The notes below the pieces were generated by a model, which saw only the letters and a list, made by a program, of their open reading frames with translations, did not search any database and was not told the DNA's origin. The position numbers and the translations under genes were made by a program. Shown here one piece after another: positions 9,368 through 16,019 of a stretch of 38,638 bases of DNA. Source of the stretch: Opitutia bacterium (GTDB taxonomy: Bacteria; Verrucomicrobiota; Verrucomicrobiia; Opitutales; Opitutaceae); assembly GCA_003142955.1 (NCBI GenBank), contig PLOH01000107.1, forward strand, positions 1 through 38,638. Reading direction: 5' to 3'. Every line of letters starts with the position of its first letter. Positions within the stretch are counted from its first letter, which is position 1.

Positions 9368-10322
9368 GGGCGATTTCTCCACGCATCGCGATCATTGCGT
9401 CCCGCACGGCCGTCGCGGAAGAACGCTGACAGCTCCAACCCAGCGATTTGATCTTGCGGCAGTCGAAACGCACGACGGGCACATCGCCCTTCCACCCCCG
9501 GTCGCCACCGGTATACTCGTAGCGGACGTTGCCGGCGGGAAGCCCCGTTACCTCAGCAGCCAGGTCGGCAATCTCCCGCACGGTGATGTAGTCGTCCGTC
9601 GCCACATTAAACACGTCGTAGGCCACCGGGCACCGTTCATTGGCCAGGAACATCGCGTTGAGGATGTCTTCGACATGAATGTAACTCTTGCTCTGCGAGC
9701 CATCGCCGAGAATCCGGAGCCGCGTAGGATCCTGCCGAAGCCGGCGCACAAAATCATAGCCCACGCCGTGCGTCTGGCGGGGTCCCACCACGTTGGCAAA
9801 GCGGAACGCACGGGCCGTCAACCCAAACATATGGCAATACGCACCGATCAACGCCTCGCAGGCCAGTTTGCTGGCACCGTAGGTTGAGATTGGCAGGCAG
9901 GGACCAAAACTTTCGGAAAACGCCACGTCAGCGTGCTCGCCGTAGACGCCGCTTCCGGAGGTGTAAAGCAGGCGCCCCACCCCGTTTACGCGGACCGCCT
10001 CAAGGACATTCTGCGCCAGGTAAGTTCCCTCCCAGAAATCGATATCCGGATGCGTAACTGCCTTGGCGATGTCGGGATTGGCAGCCAAATGAAACACCGT
10101 GCCGCACCCCGTCATCGCCGTCGTAAGTTTGCCAAGATCCTTGAGGTCGCCTTCGACAATCTGCAGCCTCGGATCGCCGACGATTTCCTGCAAATGACCG
10201 CGGGTTCCCGACGAGAAATTGTCGTAGATGATCACCTTCGCCATTTCGGGGCTCGCGAGGAGCCGCCTCGTCAGGTGGCTGCCGATAAACCCCGCACCGC
10301 CGCTGATAAAGACTTTCCGCAT
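9360..10322 (-). CDS. NAD-dependent sugar epimerase/dehydratase (extended SDR)
   Basis: This 320-residue protein has the NAD-binding GGAGFIGSHL at 8-17, a DN pair ending the second strand (IIYDNFSSG), and the catalytic YGASK (Y148, K152) with the upstream TSGSGVYGE (S122 region). The C-terminal part contains YTGGDRGWKGD. It belongs to the UDP-glucose 4-epimerase-like extended SDR group; the exact substrate is not determinable. The frame continues upstream to 10502, but the ATG at 10322 fits the start of the Rossmann fold and has GGAAG about 9 nt in front. It is the first gene of the minus-strand operon. Its paralogue on the other side of the divergent intergenic region (10796) shares the GGDRGW-x-GD motif, so the two probably act on related sugars. 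Confidence 0.88.
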   Translation of the reverse strand: MRKVFISGGAGFIGSHLTRRLLASPEMAKVIIYDNFSSGTRGHLQEIVGDPRLQIVEGDLKDLGKLTTAMTGCGTVFHLAANPDIAKAVTHPDIDFWEGTYLAQNVLEAVRVNGVGRLLYTSGSGVYGEHADVAFSESFGPCLPISTYGASKLACEALIGAYCHMFGLTARAFRFANVVGPRQTHGVGYDFVRRLRQDPTRLRILGDGSQSKSYIHVEDILNAMFLANERCPVAYDVFNVATDDYITVREIADLAAEVTGLPAGNVRYEYTGGDRGWKGDVPVVRFDCRKIKSLGWSCQRSSATAVRDAMIAMRGEIAHG

Positions 10323-10795
10323 AGCCCTGACTTCCATTCGGTAAAAATCCCGCGATGCCATGACGGTGTCACGGAAAATCGCCGACTGCTTTGTAGTAAT
10401 TCCTCCCGCTTTCTTGCTGCGACCCCCCAATGAAGCCTTTTCGGTCACGACTTGCATGCTCTTGAGCACCGGTATCCTGGTCAACCGCGCAGGAGGCAAC
10501 ATCGCTGAGATTCTGCGTCGCGTAAACGCTGCGCTCGATTTGGGTAGGAATGCGCCAGCAGCGCAGGTTTATTGTCGCCCGCGCCGAGGTATTTGAGGAA
10601 GGATAGGCGTCGTGAGGATGAGTTTGGGAATGCTCACGGCCCCAGAATAGGCTGGCCAACCGTGCAAATCTGAGACGCCTTCATCACTGAATCATCGTTC
10701 TCTGAATTGTTCGATCGCGCAATTCCCTGCCTCACCTTCTCGCGCCCACCTTCATTTTGCCCCCCACCCTCACTTTCCCTCTCACCCTCACGCCC
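10323..10795. other. Divergent intergenic region between two sugar-epimerase genes
   Basis: This 473-nt stretch separates divergently transcribed epimerase genes and must hold promoters in both directions. I could not pick out convincing -35/-10 pairs. Open frames across it, including one of about 96 codons on the minus strand, have no recognisable motif or start context and are not called. The last 65 nt before 10796 form a pyrimidine-rich tract listed separately. Confidence 0.5.
10731..10795 (+). repeat. Pyrimidine-rich periodic tract (period ~6) directly before a start codon
   Basis: The tract is nearly all C and T, with recurring CACCTT, CACTTT, CACCCT and CCCTCT units. It ends immediately at the ATG at 10796 and leaves no purine-rich Shine-Dalgarno. 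It belongs to the same class as the tracts at 12911-12993 and 14463-14550. Confidence 0.75.
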
Positions 10796-11770
10796 ATGCA
10801 AAAGGTTTTTGTCACTGGCGCCGCCGGATTTATTGGCTCGAATGTCGTTGATCGTTTGCTGGCGGACGGCCGGGTCGTCGTCGGTTGGGACAATTTCTCC
10901 ACCGGACAGCAGCCATTTCTCGCCGGGGCGCTGACACAGCCGGGCTTTGCTCTAATTCGCGGAGACAATCTTGATGTGCCGGCACTGACCGCCGCGATGA
11001 GGGGTTGCGACTTTGTCTTCCATCTCGCGGCCAACGCCGACGTACAGTACGGTCCGAGAAACCCGCGGCGAGACATTGATCAGAATACCAATGCAACCTT
11101 TCATGTACTCGAGGCGATGCGCGCCAACGACATCAAACGGATCGCGTTCTCCTCGACCGGAGCCGTCTACGGCGAGGCCAGCGTCATTCCCACTCCTGAG
11201 AACGAACCGTTCCCCATCCAGACCTCGCTCTATGGAGCCTCCAAGGTGGCAAGTGAGGGATTTGTTTCAGCCTATGGCGAAGCCTTCGGTTTCGAGTCTT
11301 ACATTTTCCGTTTTGTTTCGATCCTCGGCGAGCGTTACACCCACGGTCACGTTTTCGATTTCTACAAGCAGCTGATCGAGCATCCTGGCTGGCTTCGCGT
11401 GCTGGGCGATGGGTCCCAGCGTAAGAGTTATCTTTATGTTCAAGACTGCATTGACGCCATGATGCATGTGATCGAATCCGGCACCGCGATCGGGGCAAAG
11501 CACCACACGAAGATCTACAATCTGGGAACCCCCGAATACGTGCAGGTAAACGATTCTATCCGCTTTATCAGCGAGGCACTCGGCCTCAGTCCAGAGCTTC
11601 GCTACACGGGCGGGGACCGGGGCTGGATTGGCGACAATCCTTTCGTCTTCCTAGATACTGCGGAGATCCGGGCGACTGGCTGGCGGGCCAAGCTGACGAT
11701 CGAACAGGGCATCGTAAAGACGCTGCGGTGGTTGGAAGCCAACCGCTGGGTGTTCGAAGCACGGAAGTGA
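10796..11770 (+). CDS. NAD-dependent sugar epimerase/dehydratase (extended SDR)
   Basis: The 324-residue protein has GAAGFIGSN at 8-16, DNFSTG at 32-37, FSSTGAVYGE at 118-127 and the catalytic YGASK (Y146, K150). The C-terminal YTGGDRGWIGDNP resembles the divergent paralogue at 9360-10322, and the two are homologous along their whole length by eye. The family is UDP-glucose 4-epimerase/dTDP-sugar dehydratase-like; the substrate is not resolved. The start at 10796 is set by the Rossmann fold beginning (MQKVFVTGAAG). The longer open frame upstream runs through the pyrimidine tract and is not credible. It is followed after 103 nt by an unrelated HEPN/MNT pair. Confidence 0.88.
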   Translation: MQKVFVTGAAGFIGSNVVDRLLADGRVVVGWDNFSTGQQPFLAGALTQPGFALIRGDNLDVPALTAAMRGCDFVFHLAANADVQYGPRNPRRDIDQNTNATFHVLEAMRANDIKRIAFSSTGAVYGEASVIPTPENEPFPIQTSLYGASKVASEGFVSAYGEAFGFESYIFRFVSILGERYTHGHVFDFYKQLIEHPGWLRVLGDGSQRKSYLYVQDCIDAMMHVIESGTAIGAKHHTKIYNLGTPEYVQVNDSIRFISEALGLSPELRYTGGDRGWIGDNPFVFLDTAEIRATGWRAKLTIEQGIVKTLRWLEANRWVFEARK

Positions 11771-11830
11771 GAGTTATCCGAGAATCGCGCGGGATTCGCG
11801 TCGGAAATCGACAGGGATGACAGGAATAAG

Positions 11831-11863
11831 TTGACAGCTTAAACCTTACGATCGTAAGGGAGA
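11831..11863 (+). promoter_or_regulatory. Putative promoter element, perfect 16-bp palindromic operator and ribosome site of the HEPN/MNT pair
   Basis: A perfect 16-bp palindrome CCTTACGATCGTAAGG lies at 11844-11859, 14 nt before the start codon at 11874. A TTGACA match to a -35 box is at 11831-11836, and AAGGGAG (11857-11863), overlapping the palindrome's right end, is a good ribosome-binding site. No convincing -10 box was found. Since the gene that follows encodes an N-terminal helix-turn-helix, the palindrome is a candidate site for autorepression (inference). Confidence 0.6.
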
Positions 11864-11873
11864 ACCATACGTT

Positions 11874-12458
11874 ATGCTGCTACTTAACGTCCTGTTCCCA
11901 AAGGTCCGCGCTGAACTCCTCCGGGTCCTGTTCTCAGACCCGGCGGTCGAATTGCACCTACGCGAACTTGTCCGGCGCACCGGCTTGGGCCTCGGTACTG
12001 TACAGGACGAACTGGCCAAACTGGAGGAAGCGGAGCTGATCCGCAGCCGCGCCGATGGCAACCGGAAGCTCTTTCAGGCCAACAAGGAGCATCCCGTGTA
12101 CGCGGAACTTCACGGGATGGTGGTGAAAACCGCAGGCGTCTGCGCCGTGCTCGCAGACTCACTTGGCGGGCTAGAGGGGGTGGAACTGGCCTTTGTTTTC
12201 GGTTCGTGGGCACGCGGTGAAGCCGGTGCGGGCAGCGACATTGATCTGATGGTCATCGGCCAGACCGGATTACGGGCCTTGGCCCCACGTCTGCGGCCAG
12301 CCGTGGTACGATGTGGACGTGAGATCAACCCGCATGTGCTGACGCCGGAAGAGTGGACTAAGCGGCTGCAGGTCGGAGATGCGTTCGTGGCAGACGTGGC
12401 AAAGCAGCCGAAACTCTTCGTCAAGGGAAGGGCAAATGAGCTTGAGCGAATGGCATAG
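11874..12458 (+). CDS. HTH-MNT protein: winged-helix domain fused to a minimal nucleotidyltransferase (antitoxin-like)
   Basis: This 194-residue protein has an N-terminal helix-turn-helix at about 25-66 (HLRELVRRTGLGLGTVQDELAKLEE), of the ArsR/MarR winged-helix type. It is followed by a nucleotidyltransferase-fold domain with GSWARGEAGAGSDIDLMVIG at 110-129, where G110-S111 and D122/D124 are the classical GS...DxD catalytic pattern. MNT proteins paired with HEPN proteins are known toxin-antitoxin modules; in some, the MNT partner AMPylates the HEPN toxin. Here the DNA-binding domain is fused to the MNT, so one protein could both neutralise the partner and repress the operon. The downstream HEPN gene overlaps by 23 nt. 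It has a good Shine-Dalgarno, unlike the neighbouring biosynthetic genes, which fits independent acquisition. Confidence 0.85.
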   Translation: MLLLNVLFPKVRAELLRVLFSDPAVELHLRELVRRTGLGLGTVQDELAKLEEAELIRSRADGNRKLFQANKEHPVYAELHGMVVKTAGVCAVLADSLGGLEGVELAFVFGSWARGEAGAGSDIDLMVIGQTGLRALAPRLRPAVVRCGREINPHVLTPEEWTKRLQVGDAFVADVAKQPKLFVKGRANELERMA

Positions 12459-12897
12459 TGCCGGTTGGTTGCGTCCCCATCAAACGACGCGTCAGCAACT
12501 CGCCGATCTATTCGGGATCGTCGACCGCGACCTGGAGGATGCCGACCGTGGCCTATCGGCCGACTGGAAATTTGGTATTTCCTACAACGCGGTGCTGAAG
12601 CTGTGCACCGTCTTGCTTTACGCCGAAGGCTACCGACCGGAGAAAACCCTGGCGCATTACCGAACGTTGCAGGCACTGCCGCTGATTCTTGGCAAGGAAT
12701 GGCAGCATGATGCCGACTACCTCGACGCCTGCCGGACGAAACGCAATGTGGCCGAATATGATTCAGCCGGGCGGGTGAGCACGACCGAGGCGAAGGAGTT
12801 GCTGGCATTCGCTAAGAAACTGCGGCCTGCCGTCGTTGCGTGGCTGGAACGCCAACATCCGACCCTTTCACCATGGAAGCCTCCGGCACAGGTCTGA
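12436..12897 (+). CDS. HEPN-domain protein, toxin-like partner of the MNT protein
   Basis: The 153-residue helical protein overlaps the MNT gene by 23 nt and has GGAAGGG just before its ATG. The candidate active segment is RTKRNVAEYD at 100-109, giving R103-N104-x-x-E107-Y108. Canonical HEPN ribonucleases carry R-x(4-6)-H. The R-N-x-x-E-Y form resembles the SAV_6107-like HEPN group as I remember it, so nuclease activity is not certain. Four predicted helices, an aromatic-rich N-terminus (SLSEWHSAGWL) and a conserved FGISYNAVLKLC segment fit the fold. Alone it would be called hypothetical; the pairing with an HTH-MNT gene supports the toxin role. Confidence 0.78.
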   Translation: MSLSEWHSAGWLRPHQTTRQQLADLFGIVDRDLEDADRGLSADWKFGISYNAVLKLCTVLLYAEGYRPEKTLAHYRTLQALPLILGKEWQHDADYLDACRTKRNVAEYDSAGRVSTTEAKELLAFAKKLRPAVVAWLERQHPTLSPWKPPAQV

Positions 12898-12910
12898 CGC
12901 GGACAAGGCG

Positions 12911-12993
12911 CCTCCGCCACCCCCACTCTCACTCCCACTTTCACTCTTACTTCCGCCTCCCAACCTCACCTTCACTCTCACTTTCACTTCCCC
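12911..12993 (+). repeat. Pyrimidine-rich periodic tract (period ~6) directly before a start codon
   Basis: Units such as CACTCT, CACTCC, CACTTT, CACCTT and CACTTC follow each other almost without spacers, and the tract ends at the ATG at 12994. Read as protein it gives HSHSHFHSYF or SLSLSLP-type dipeptide runs, showing the 6-nt period. No Shine-Dalgarno is present. It lies directly downstream of the HEPN gene. Confidence 0.85.
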
Positions 12994-13809
12994 ATGCGCA
13001 TCGTAATGACGGGCTCAAGCAGCGGGATCGGTCGGGCCCTGGCGGAACGTCTCCTCTCCCGTGACCACCTCGTCTGGGGCCTGGCCCGCTCGGATCAAAC
13101 GGAGTTCGTGGCGCGGAATCCGGACGCGTTCTTCGCCACGCGCTGCGATGTGGCGGAATGGTCCCAGGTAGCCGAGGCCGCACGCACCATCCTCGCACGC
13201 TGGCCGGAAATCGACGGACTGGTGACTTGCGCCGGTGTCCAGGGTGCGATTGGGAAGACCACGGCGATTGATCCAGCTGGTTGGAGCGCCACCGTGCGCA
13301 CGAATCTCGATGGAACGTTTTACGCCATCCGCGCTTTTCATTCGGCGCTTCACGCCGGCCCTCGCCGGGCGAAAATCGTCTGCTTTTCGGGCGGAGGCGC
13401 GACCAAGCCACGCCCCAATTTCTCCGCCTACGGCGCCGCCAAGACCGCCGTCGTGCGTCTCGTCGAAACCGTGGCCGAGGAGGAGCACGCCGCACCGCTG
13501 GACATCAATGCCGTGGCGCCCGGCGCAATCAACACGCGTCTGACCGACGAAATCGTCGCGCTCGGGCCGGCGGTGGCCGGCGACGCCGAATACCAGGCCG
13601 CCCTGCAACAGAAACAGAAAGGCGGCGCCTCGCTGGCCCGGGCGCTGGACCTGGTCGAATGGCTGCTCTCGCCGGCCAGCGATGGCATCAGCGGGCGCTT
13701 GATCAGCGCGCAATGGGACTCGTGGGACCGGCTTTCTGGCAAAGGCCAATTGCTGCACGACACCGAGACTTACACCCTTCGGCGAACGGTCCCAAAGCCG
13801 CCAACATAA
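12994..13809 (+). CDS. Classical short-chain dehydrogenase/reductase (SDR)
   Basis: This 271-residue protein has the NAD(P)-binding TGSSSGIG at 6-13, TCAGVQG in place of NNAG at 78-84, the active-site N104, S132, Y146 and K150 (YGAAK), and the PG motif AVAPGAINT. It is a classical SDR that would oxidise or reduce a hydroxyl or keto group, probably on a sugar or sugar-derived precursor in this locus; the substrate is unknown. It starts directly after a pyrimidine tract and ends 145 nt before the convergent GtrA gene, with two GGCGGG-type hairpins between. The last 25 residues are poorly conserved-looking and probably lie outside the fold. Confidence 0.87.
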   Translation: MRIVMTGSSSGIGRALAERLLSRDHLVWGLARSDQTEFVARNPDAFFATRCDVAEWSQVAEAARTILARWPEIDGLVTCAGVQGAIGKTTAIDPAGWSATVRTNLDGTFYAIRAFHSALHAGPRRAKIVCFSGGGATKPRPNFSAYGAAKTAVVRLVETVAEEEHAAPLDINAVAPGAINTRLTDEIVALGPAVAGDAEYQAALQQKQKGGASLARALDLVEWLLSPASDGISGRLISAQWDSWDRLSGKGQLLHDTETYTLRRTVPKPPT

Positions 13810-13866
13810 TGAGGATCCAGCCAGCCGGGGTAATTCTCGCACCCCGCTCGTAGGTCCGCGTGAGAT

Positions 13867-13937
13867 TTGTAGGGCGGGGTCGCCGAACCCCGCCGTACTC
13901 GGCAAATTGGCGGGATCCGGCGATCCCGCCCTACATC
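13867..13937. repeat. Double hairpin repeat of the GGCGGGRT type
   Basis: Two 8-bp perfect stems with 6-nt loops stand in tandem: GGCGGGGT/ACCCCGCC (13873-13880 with 13887-13894) and GGCGGGAT/ATCCCGCC (13909-13916 with 13923-13930). An outer TGTAGGGCGGG...CCCGCCCTACA frame spans both. It sits between convergent genes and may act as a bidirectional terminator, but there is no U-run. A related double hairpin is at 32142-32199. Confidence 0.85.
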
Positions 13938-13954
13938 CGACTGCATAATTTCGC

Positions 13955-14407
13955 CTAATCTTCCGTCTGGGCGGGATATGAGATATCGTTGAACACGTGC
14001 ATCTTTAAAAGGAAGTACCCGACGATGGTGCCAGGCGGCACCGCCATGGCCTTTGCGAGATAAATGTTGTGGCTGAAAAGCGCCAGCCCCCCTCGGAATC
14101 CCGCCAACTGCACCAGGTAGGTGATTCCAATCACGACGAGGTATTCGGCCAACTGTTTCGCGAGGTCCGCGCGCCCACAGCGAAAGGTCCAATGCTTGTT
14201 CAACAGAAAATGGGTTGCCGCCCCGGCAACATACGCTCCTGAAAACGCCGCCGTTGGGGGAATCCACTCTCTGAGCAGCCCCAATACACCAAAATCGACC
14301 ACAGCCGTACACCCTCCGACCGTGAGGAATCTTACGAATCTGATCTTGGTCATCCGCCTGAACACTTTATGAGTGATGTAGTCTAATCCCTTGCCGGCAA
14401 GCAACAA
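13955..14407 (-). CDS. GtrA-family membrane protein
   Basis: This 150-residue protein has four hydrophobic helices and the GtrA signature VRFLTVGGCTAVVDFGVLGLL near the N-terminus, then FLLNKHWTF at about 87-95 and a final PPGTIVGYFLLKMHVF. GtrA proteins are thought to flip polyprenyl-phosphate-linked sugars across the inner membrane and usually work with a GtrB-type GT2, so the glycosyltransferase at 8153-9367 or 20578-21324 could be its partner (inference). The ATG at 14353 (MTKIRFVRFL) is an equally good start and would remove 18 residues of less typical sequence. It is divergent from the DegT stub. Confidence 0.83.
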   Translation of the reverse strand: MLLAGKGLDYITHKVFRRMTKIRFVRFLTVGGCTAVVDFGVLGLLREWIPPTAAFSGAYVAGAATHFLLNKHWTFRCGRADLAKQLAEYLVVIGITYLVQLAGFRGGLALFSHNIYLAKAMAVPPGTIVGYFLLKMHVFNDISYPAQTED

Positions 14408-14462
14408 CAGTCACAGCGTTTGCTGGTCTGCCGCCTGGTTAGTATTCCTCGTCCCAGGCAAC

Positions 14463-14550
14463 ATCTTCCCCCTCATTTTCACTTTCACTTTCATTCCCAC
14501 TTTCATCCCCATTTTCCTCCCACTTTCACTTTCGCTTTCACTCTCACTTC
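14463..14550 (+). repeat. Pyrimidine-rich periodic tract (period ~6) before a truncated gene
   Basis: This is the clearest period-6 tract. CATTTT, CACTTT, CACTTT, CATTCC, CACTTT, CATCCC, CATTTT and so on run for almost 90 nt, ending CACTCTCACTTC directly before the ATG at 14551. The gene it precedes is now only a stub, so the tract has outlived its gene. Confidence 0.88.
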
Positions 14551-14748
14551 ATGACCGTTCCCTACTTCGACCGGTCCGTTCATCTCCGATCGCTTCGGCC
14601 CGATTTGGAGGCCGCCGTCGGACGCTGTCTCGACACCGGCGCGTTCTGCCTTTGGCCAGAGGCTAAACAGCTCGCAGGCGGCAAAACCAGCGAGTGGCGC
14701 CAGTCTCCGACTGGCGAATTCGCCGGTCGAAGACCGGCGCTACCTTAG
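14551..14748 (+). pseudogene. N-terminal stub of a DegT/DnrJ/EryC1-type aminotransferase
   Basis: The first 42 codons read MTVPYFDRSVHLRSLRPDLE followed by AAVGRCLDTGAFCLWPEAKQLAG. This matches the start of PLP-dependent sugar aminotransferases of the DegT/DnrJ/EryC1/StrS family (x-PFFDLxRQxxxLRPELDAAxxRVLxSGxFILGPEV). After that the reading frame runs into two palindromic hairpins and stops at 14746-14748. The remaining 330 or so residues, including the PLP lysine, are missing. It therefore cannot be active. The neighbouring Gfo/Idh gene begins 29 nt later, so a deletion or repeat-mediated event removed the aminotransferase body. Its former presence suggests that the locus once made an amino sugar. 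Confidence 0.75.
14695..14743. repeat. Double hairpin repeat (CGCCAGTC / CGCCGGTC type)
   Basis: Two 8-bp perfect stems with 3-nt loops occur in tandem: CGCCAGTC-TCC-GACTGGCG (14698-14716) and CGCCGGTC-GAA-GACCGGCG (14721-14739). The flanks AGTGGCG...CGCTACC suggest an outer pairing. It marks the breakpoint of the DegT stub. Confidence 0.85.
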
Positions 14749-14776
14749 GTTGCCAGAGAGGCCAAGCTCAGGAACC

Positions 14777-15778
14777 ATGCAGACCAACACAATCGGATTT
14801 GCCCTGGTCGGATGTGGCGTCGTGGGCCGGAAGCGGGCCGCCGCGCTGCCCGGCGCCACTCTGCTCTACACCTGCGACCTGGAGACATCCAAGGCCGCCG
14901 ACTTGGCCCGAGCGCATCCCGGAAGTCAGGCCATCACCGACTATGCGGTCGCACTGCGCGACCCGGCCGTCAGCGCGGTCATCGTTTCTACGCTCAATGC
15001 GGCGCTCGCCCCGGTCAGTCTGGCGGCCGTGCGCGCCGGCAAGCACGTACTCGCGGAGAAGCCCGGAGCTCTCACCGCGACCGAGTTGCGCCAGGTGCAG
15101 AGTGCCGCCACCAGTTCCGGTGTGCGCGTGCGCCTCGGCTACAACCACCGTTTTCATCCAGCCCTGCAAAAGGCGCACGAGCTAGTCGACGCCGGGGCAG
15201 TCGGACCGCTCCTGTTCGTCCGCGGACGCTACGGACATGGTGGCCGGAAGGGTTATGACCGGGAGTGGCGCGCCGATCCGAAGCTGTCCGGCGGCGGCGA
15301 GCTAATCGATCAGGGCGTCCATCTGATCGATCTCGCCGGATGGTTCCTCGGCGATTTCACGACAGTGGATGGCCATTGCGCCACCTATTTCTGGGATATG
15401 CCGGTCGACGACAACGCGTTTCTTTCGCTTCGGACTGCCGCCGGACAGACGGCCTGGCTGCAGGTCAGCTGCACCGAGTGGAAGAACCTGTTCTCCCTCG
15501 AGATCTACGGCCGCAATGGAAAGATCGCCATCGAAGGCCTCGGCGGCAGCTACGGTCCCGAACGCCTGATCTACTACAAAATGCTTCCCCAGATGGGCCC
15601 GCCTGAAATGACCGTCTGGGAGTTTCCGTCTGGCGATAGTTCTTGGACCGCTGAAACCGCCGCCTTCATCGACGATATCCGTCTCGGCCGTGAACCATCG
15701 CCCGGACTGCGCGCTGGCATCCGTATCCTCGAGATCGTCGAAAAAATCTACGGGAAGAAAAAAGCGGAAAAGCGTTAA
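14777..15778 (+). CDS. Gfo/Idh/MocA-family oxidoreductase
   Basis: This 333-residue protein has an N-terminal Rossmann fold with VGCGVVGRKRAAAL at 11-24, the family motif AEKPGA at 93-98, and a C-terminal alpha/beta domain with the GGGELIDQGVHLIDLAGWFLG segment whose histidine matches the usual catalytic H. These enzymes oxidise or reduce sugar hydroxyls with NAD(P), for example in UDP- or dTDP-sugar pathways. AGGAA in front of the ATG at 14777 is a good ribosome site and defines the start. It is the first gene of the heptose block. The last codons (KKKAEKR) and the stop lie inside a purine-rich repeat, GCGGAAAAGCG, which is unusual. Confidence 0.87.
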   Translation: MQTNTIGFALVGCGVVGRKRAAALPGATLLYTCDLETSKAADLARAHPGSQAITDYAVALRDPAVSAVIVSTLNAALAPVSLAAVRAGKHVLAEKPGALTATELRQVQSAATSSGVRVRLGYNHRFHPALQKAHELVDAGAVGPLLFVRGRYGHGGRKGYDREWRADPKLSGGGELIDQGVHLIDLAGWFLGDFTTVDGHCATYFWDMPVDDNAFLSLRTAAGQTAWLQVSCTEWKNLFSLEIYGRNGKIAIEGLGGSYGPERLIYYKMLPQMGPPEMTVWEFPSGDSSWTAETAAFIDDIRLGREPSPGLRAGIRILEIVEKIYGKKKAEKR

Positions 15779-15797
15779 AGCGGAAAGGCGTGAAAGA
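15753..15797 (+). repeat. Purine-rich GCGGAAAG-type arm across the stop codon of the Gfo/Idh gene
   Basis: Units such as AAGCGGAAAAGCG and AAGCGGAAAGGCG run across the TAA at 15776-15778. The motif is the reverse complement of the CGCTTTCC units in the tract at 15889-16019, so the two can pair in RNA or DNA as an imperfect inverted repeat across the intergenic region. Confidence 0.75.
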
Positions 15798-15888
15798 CCG
15801 CCCCCGCAACCAATCCTAGAATCGAGAACCACGAAGTCCCCAAACGCATTCCACTCCTCCGATTTTATCTTTCGCTGTTGGATTTATC

Positions 15889-16019
15889 TTTTCTGCCTTT
15901 CGCTTTCCTGCTTTCCCGATTTCTCGATTTCCCATTCCCCCGCCTTTCCCTCCTCTTCCCAGTTCCCCGGTTTCACGGTTTCCCGACTTCTCGCTTTCCC
16001 GCTTTCCCGCTTTTCTTCC
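15889..16019 (+). repeat. Pyrimidine-rich periodic tract (period ~8) directly before hddA
   Basis: About 130 nt of near-continuous C/T are built from octamers: CGCTTTCC, TGCTTTCC, CGATTTCT, CGATTTCC, then CGGTTTCA, CGGTTTCC, CGACTTCT, CGCTTTCC, CGCTTTCC and CGCTTTTC, ending TTCC-ATG. The period is 8, in contrast to 6 in the upstream tracts. No Shine-Dalgarno is present. Confidence 0.88.

Noticed and set aside
10369-10659. Minus-strand frame of 96 codons in the divergent epimerase intergenic region
   Set aside because: No family motif, no ribosome site, cysteine/arginine-rich composition typical of non-coding GC-rich DNA, and it overlaps the promoter region.
12110-12808. Minus-strand frame of 232 codons opposite the HEPN/MNT pair
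   Set aside because: Serine/arginine/proline-rich shadow; both plus-strand genes there have clear domains and ribosome sites.
14463-14550. Phase-variable simple-sequence repeat acting by frame slippage
   Set aside because: Units are degenerate and lie outside the reading frame, so slippage would not shift the coding frame. A spacing effect on initiation is not excluded.
15690-16019. Extension of hddA through the pyrimidine tract with no stop codon
   Set aside because: The extension encodes Phe/Ser/Pro-rich repeats, and the known HddA N-terminus begins exactly at the ATG at 16020.
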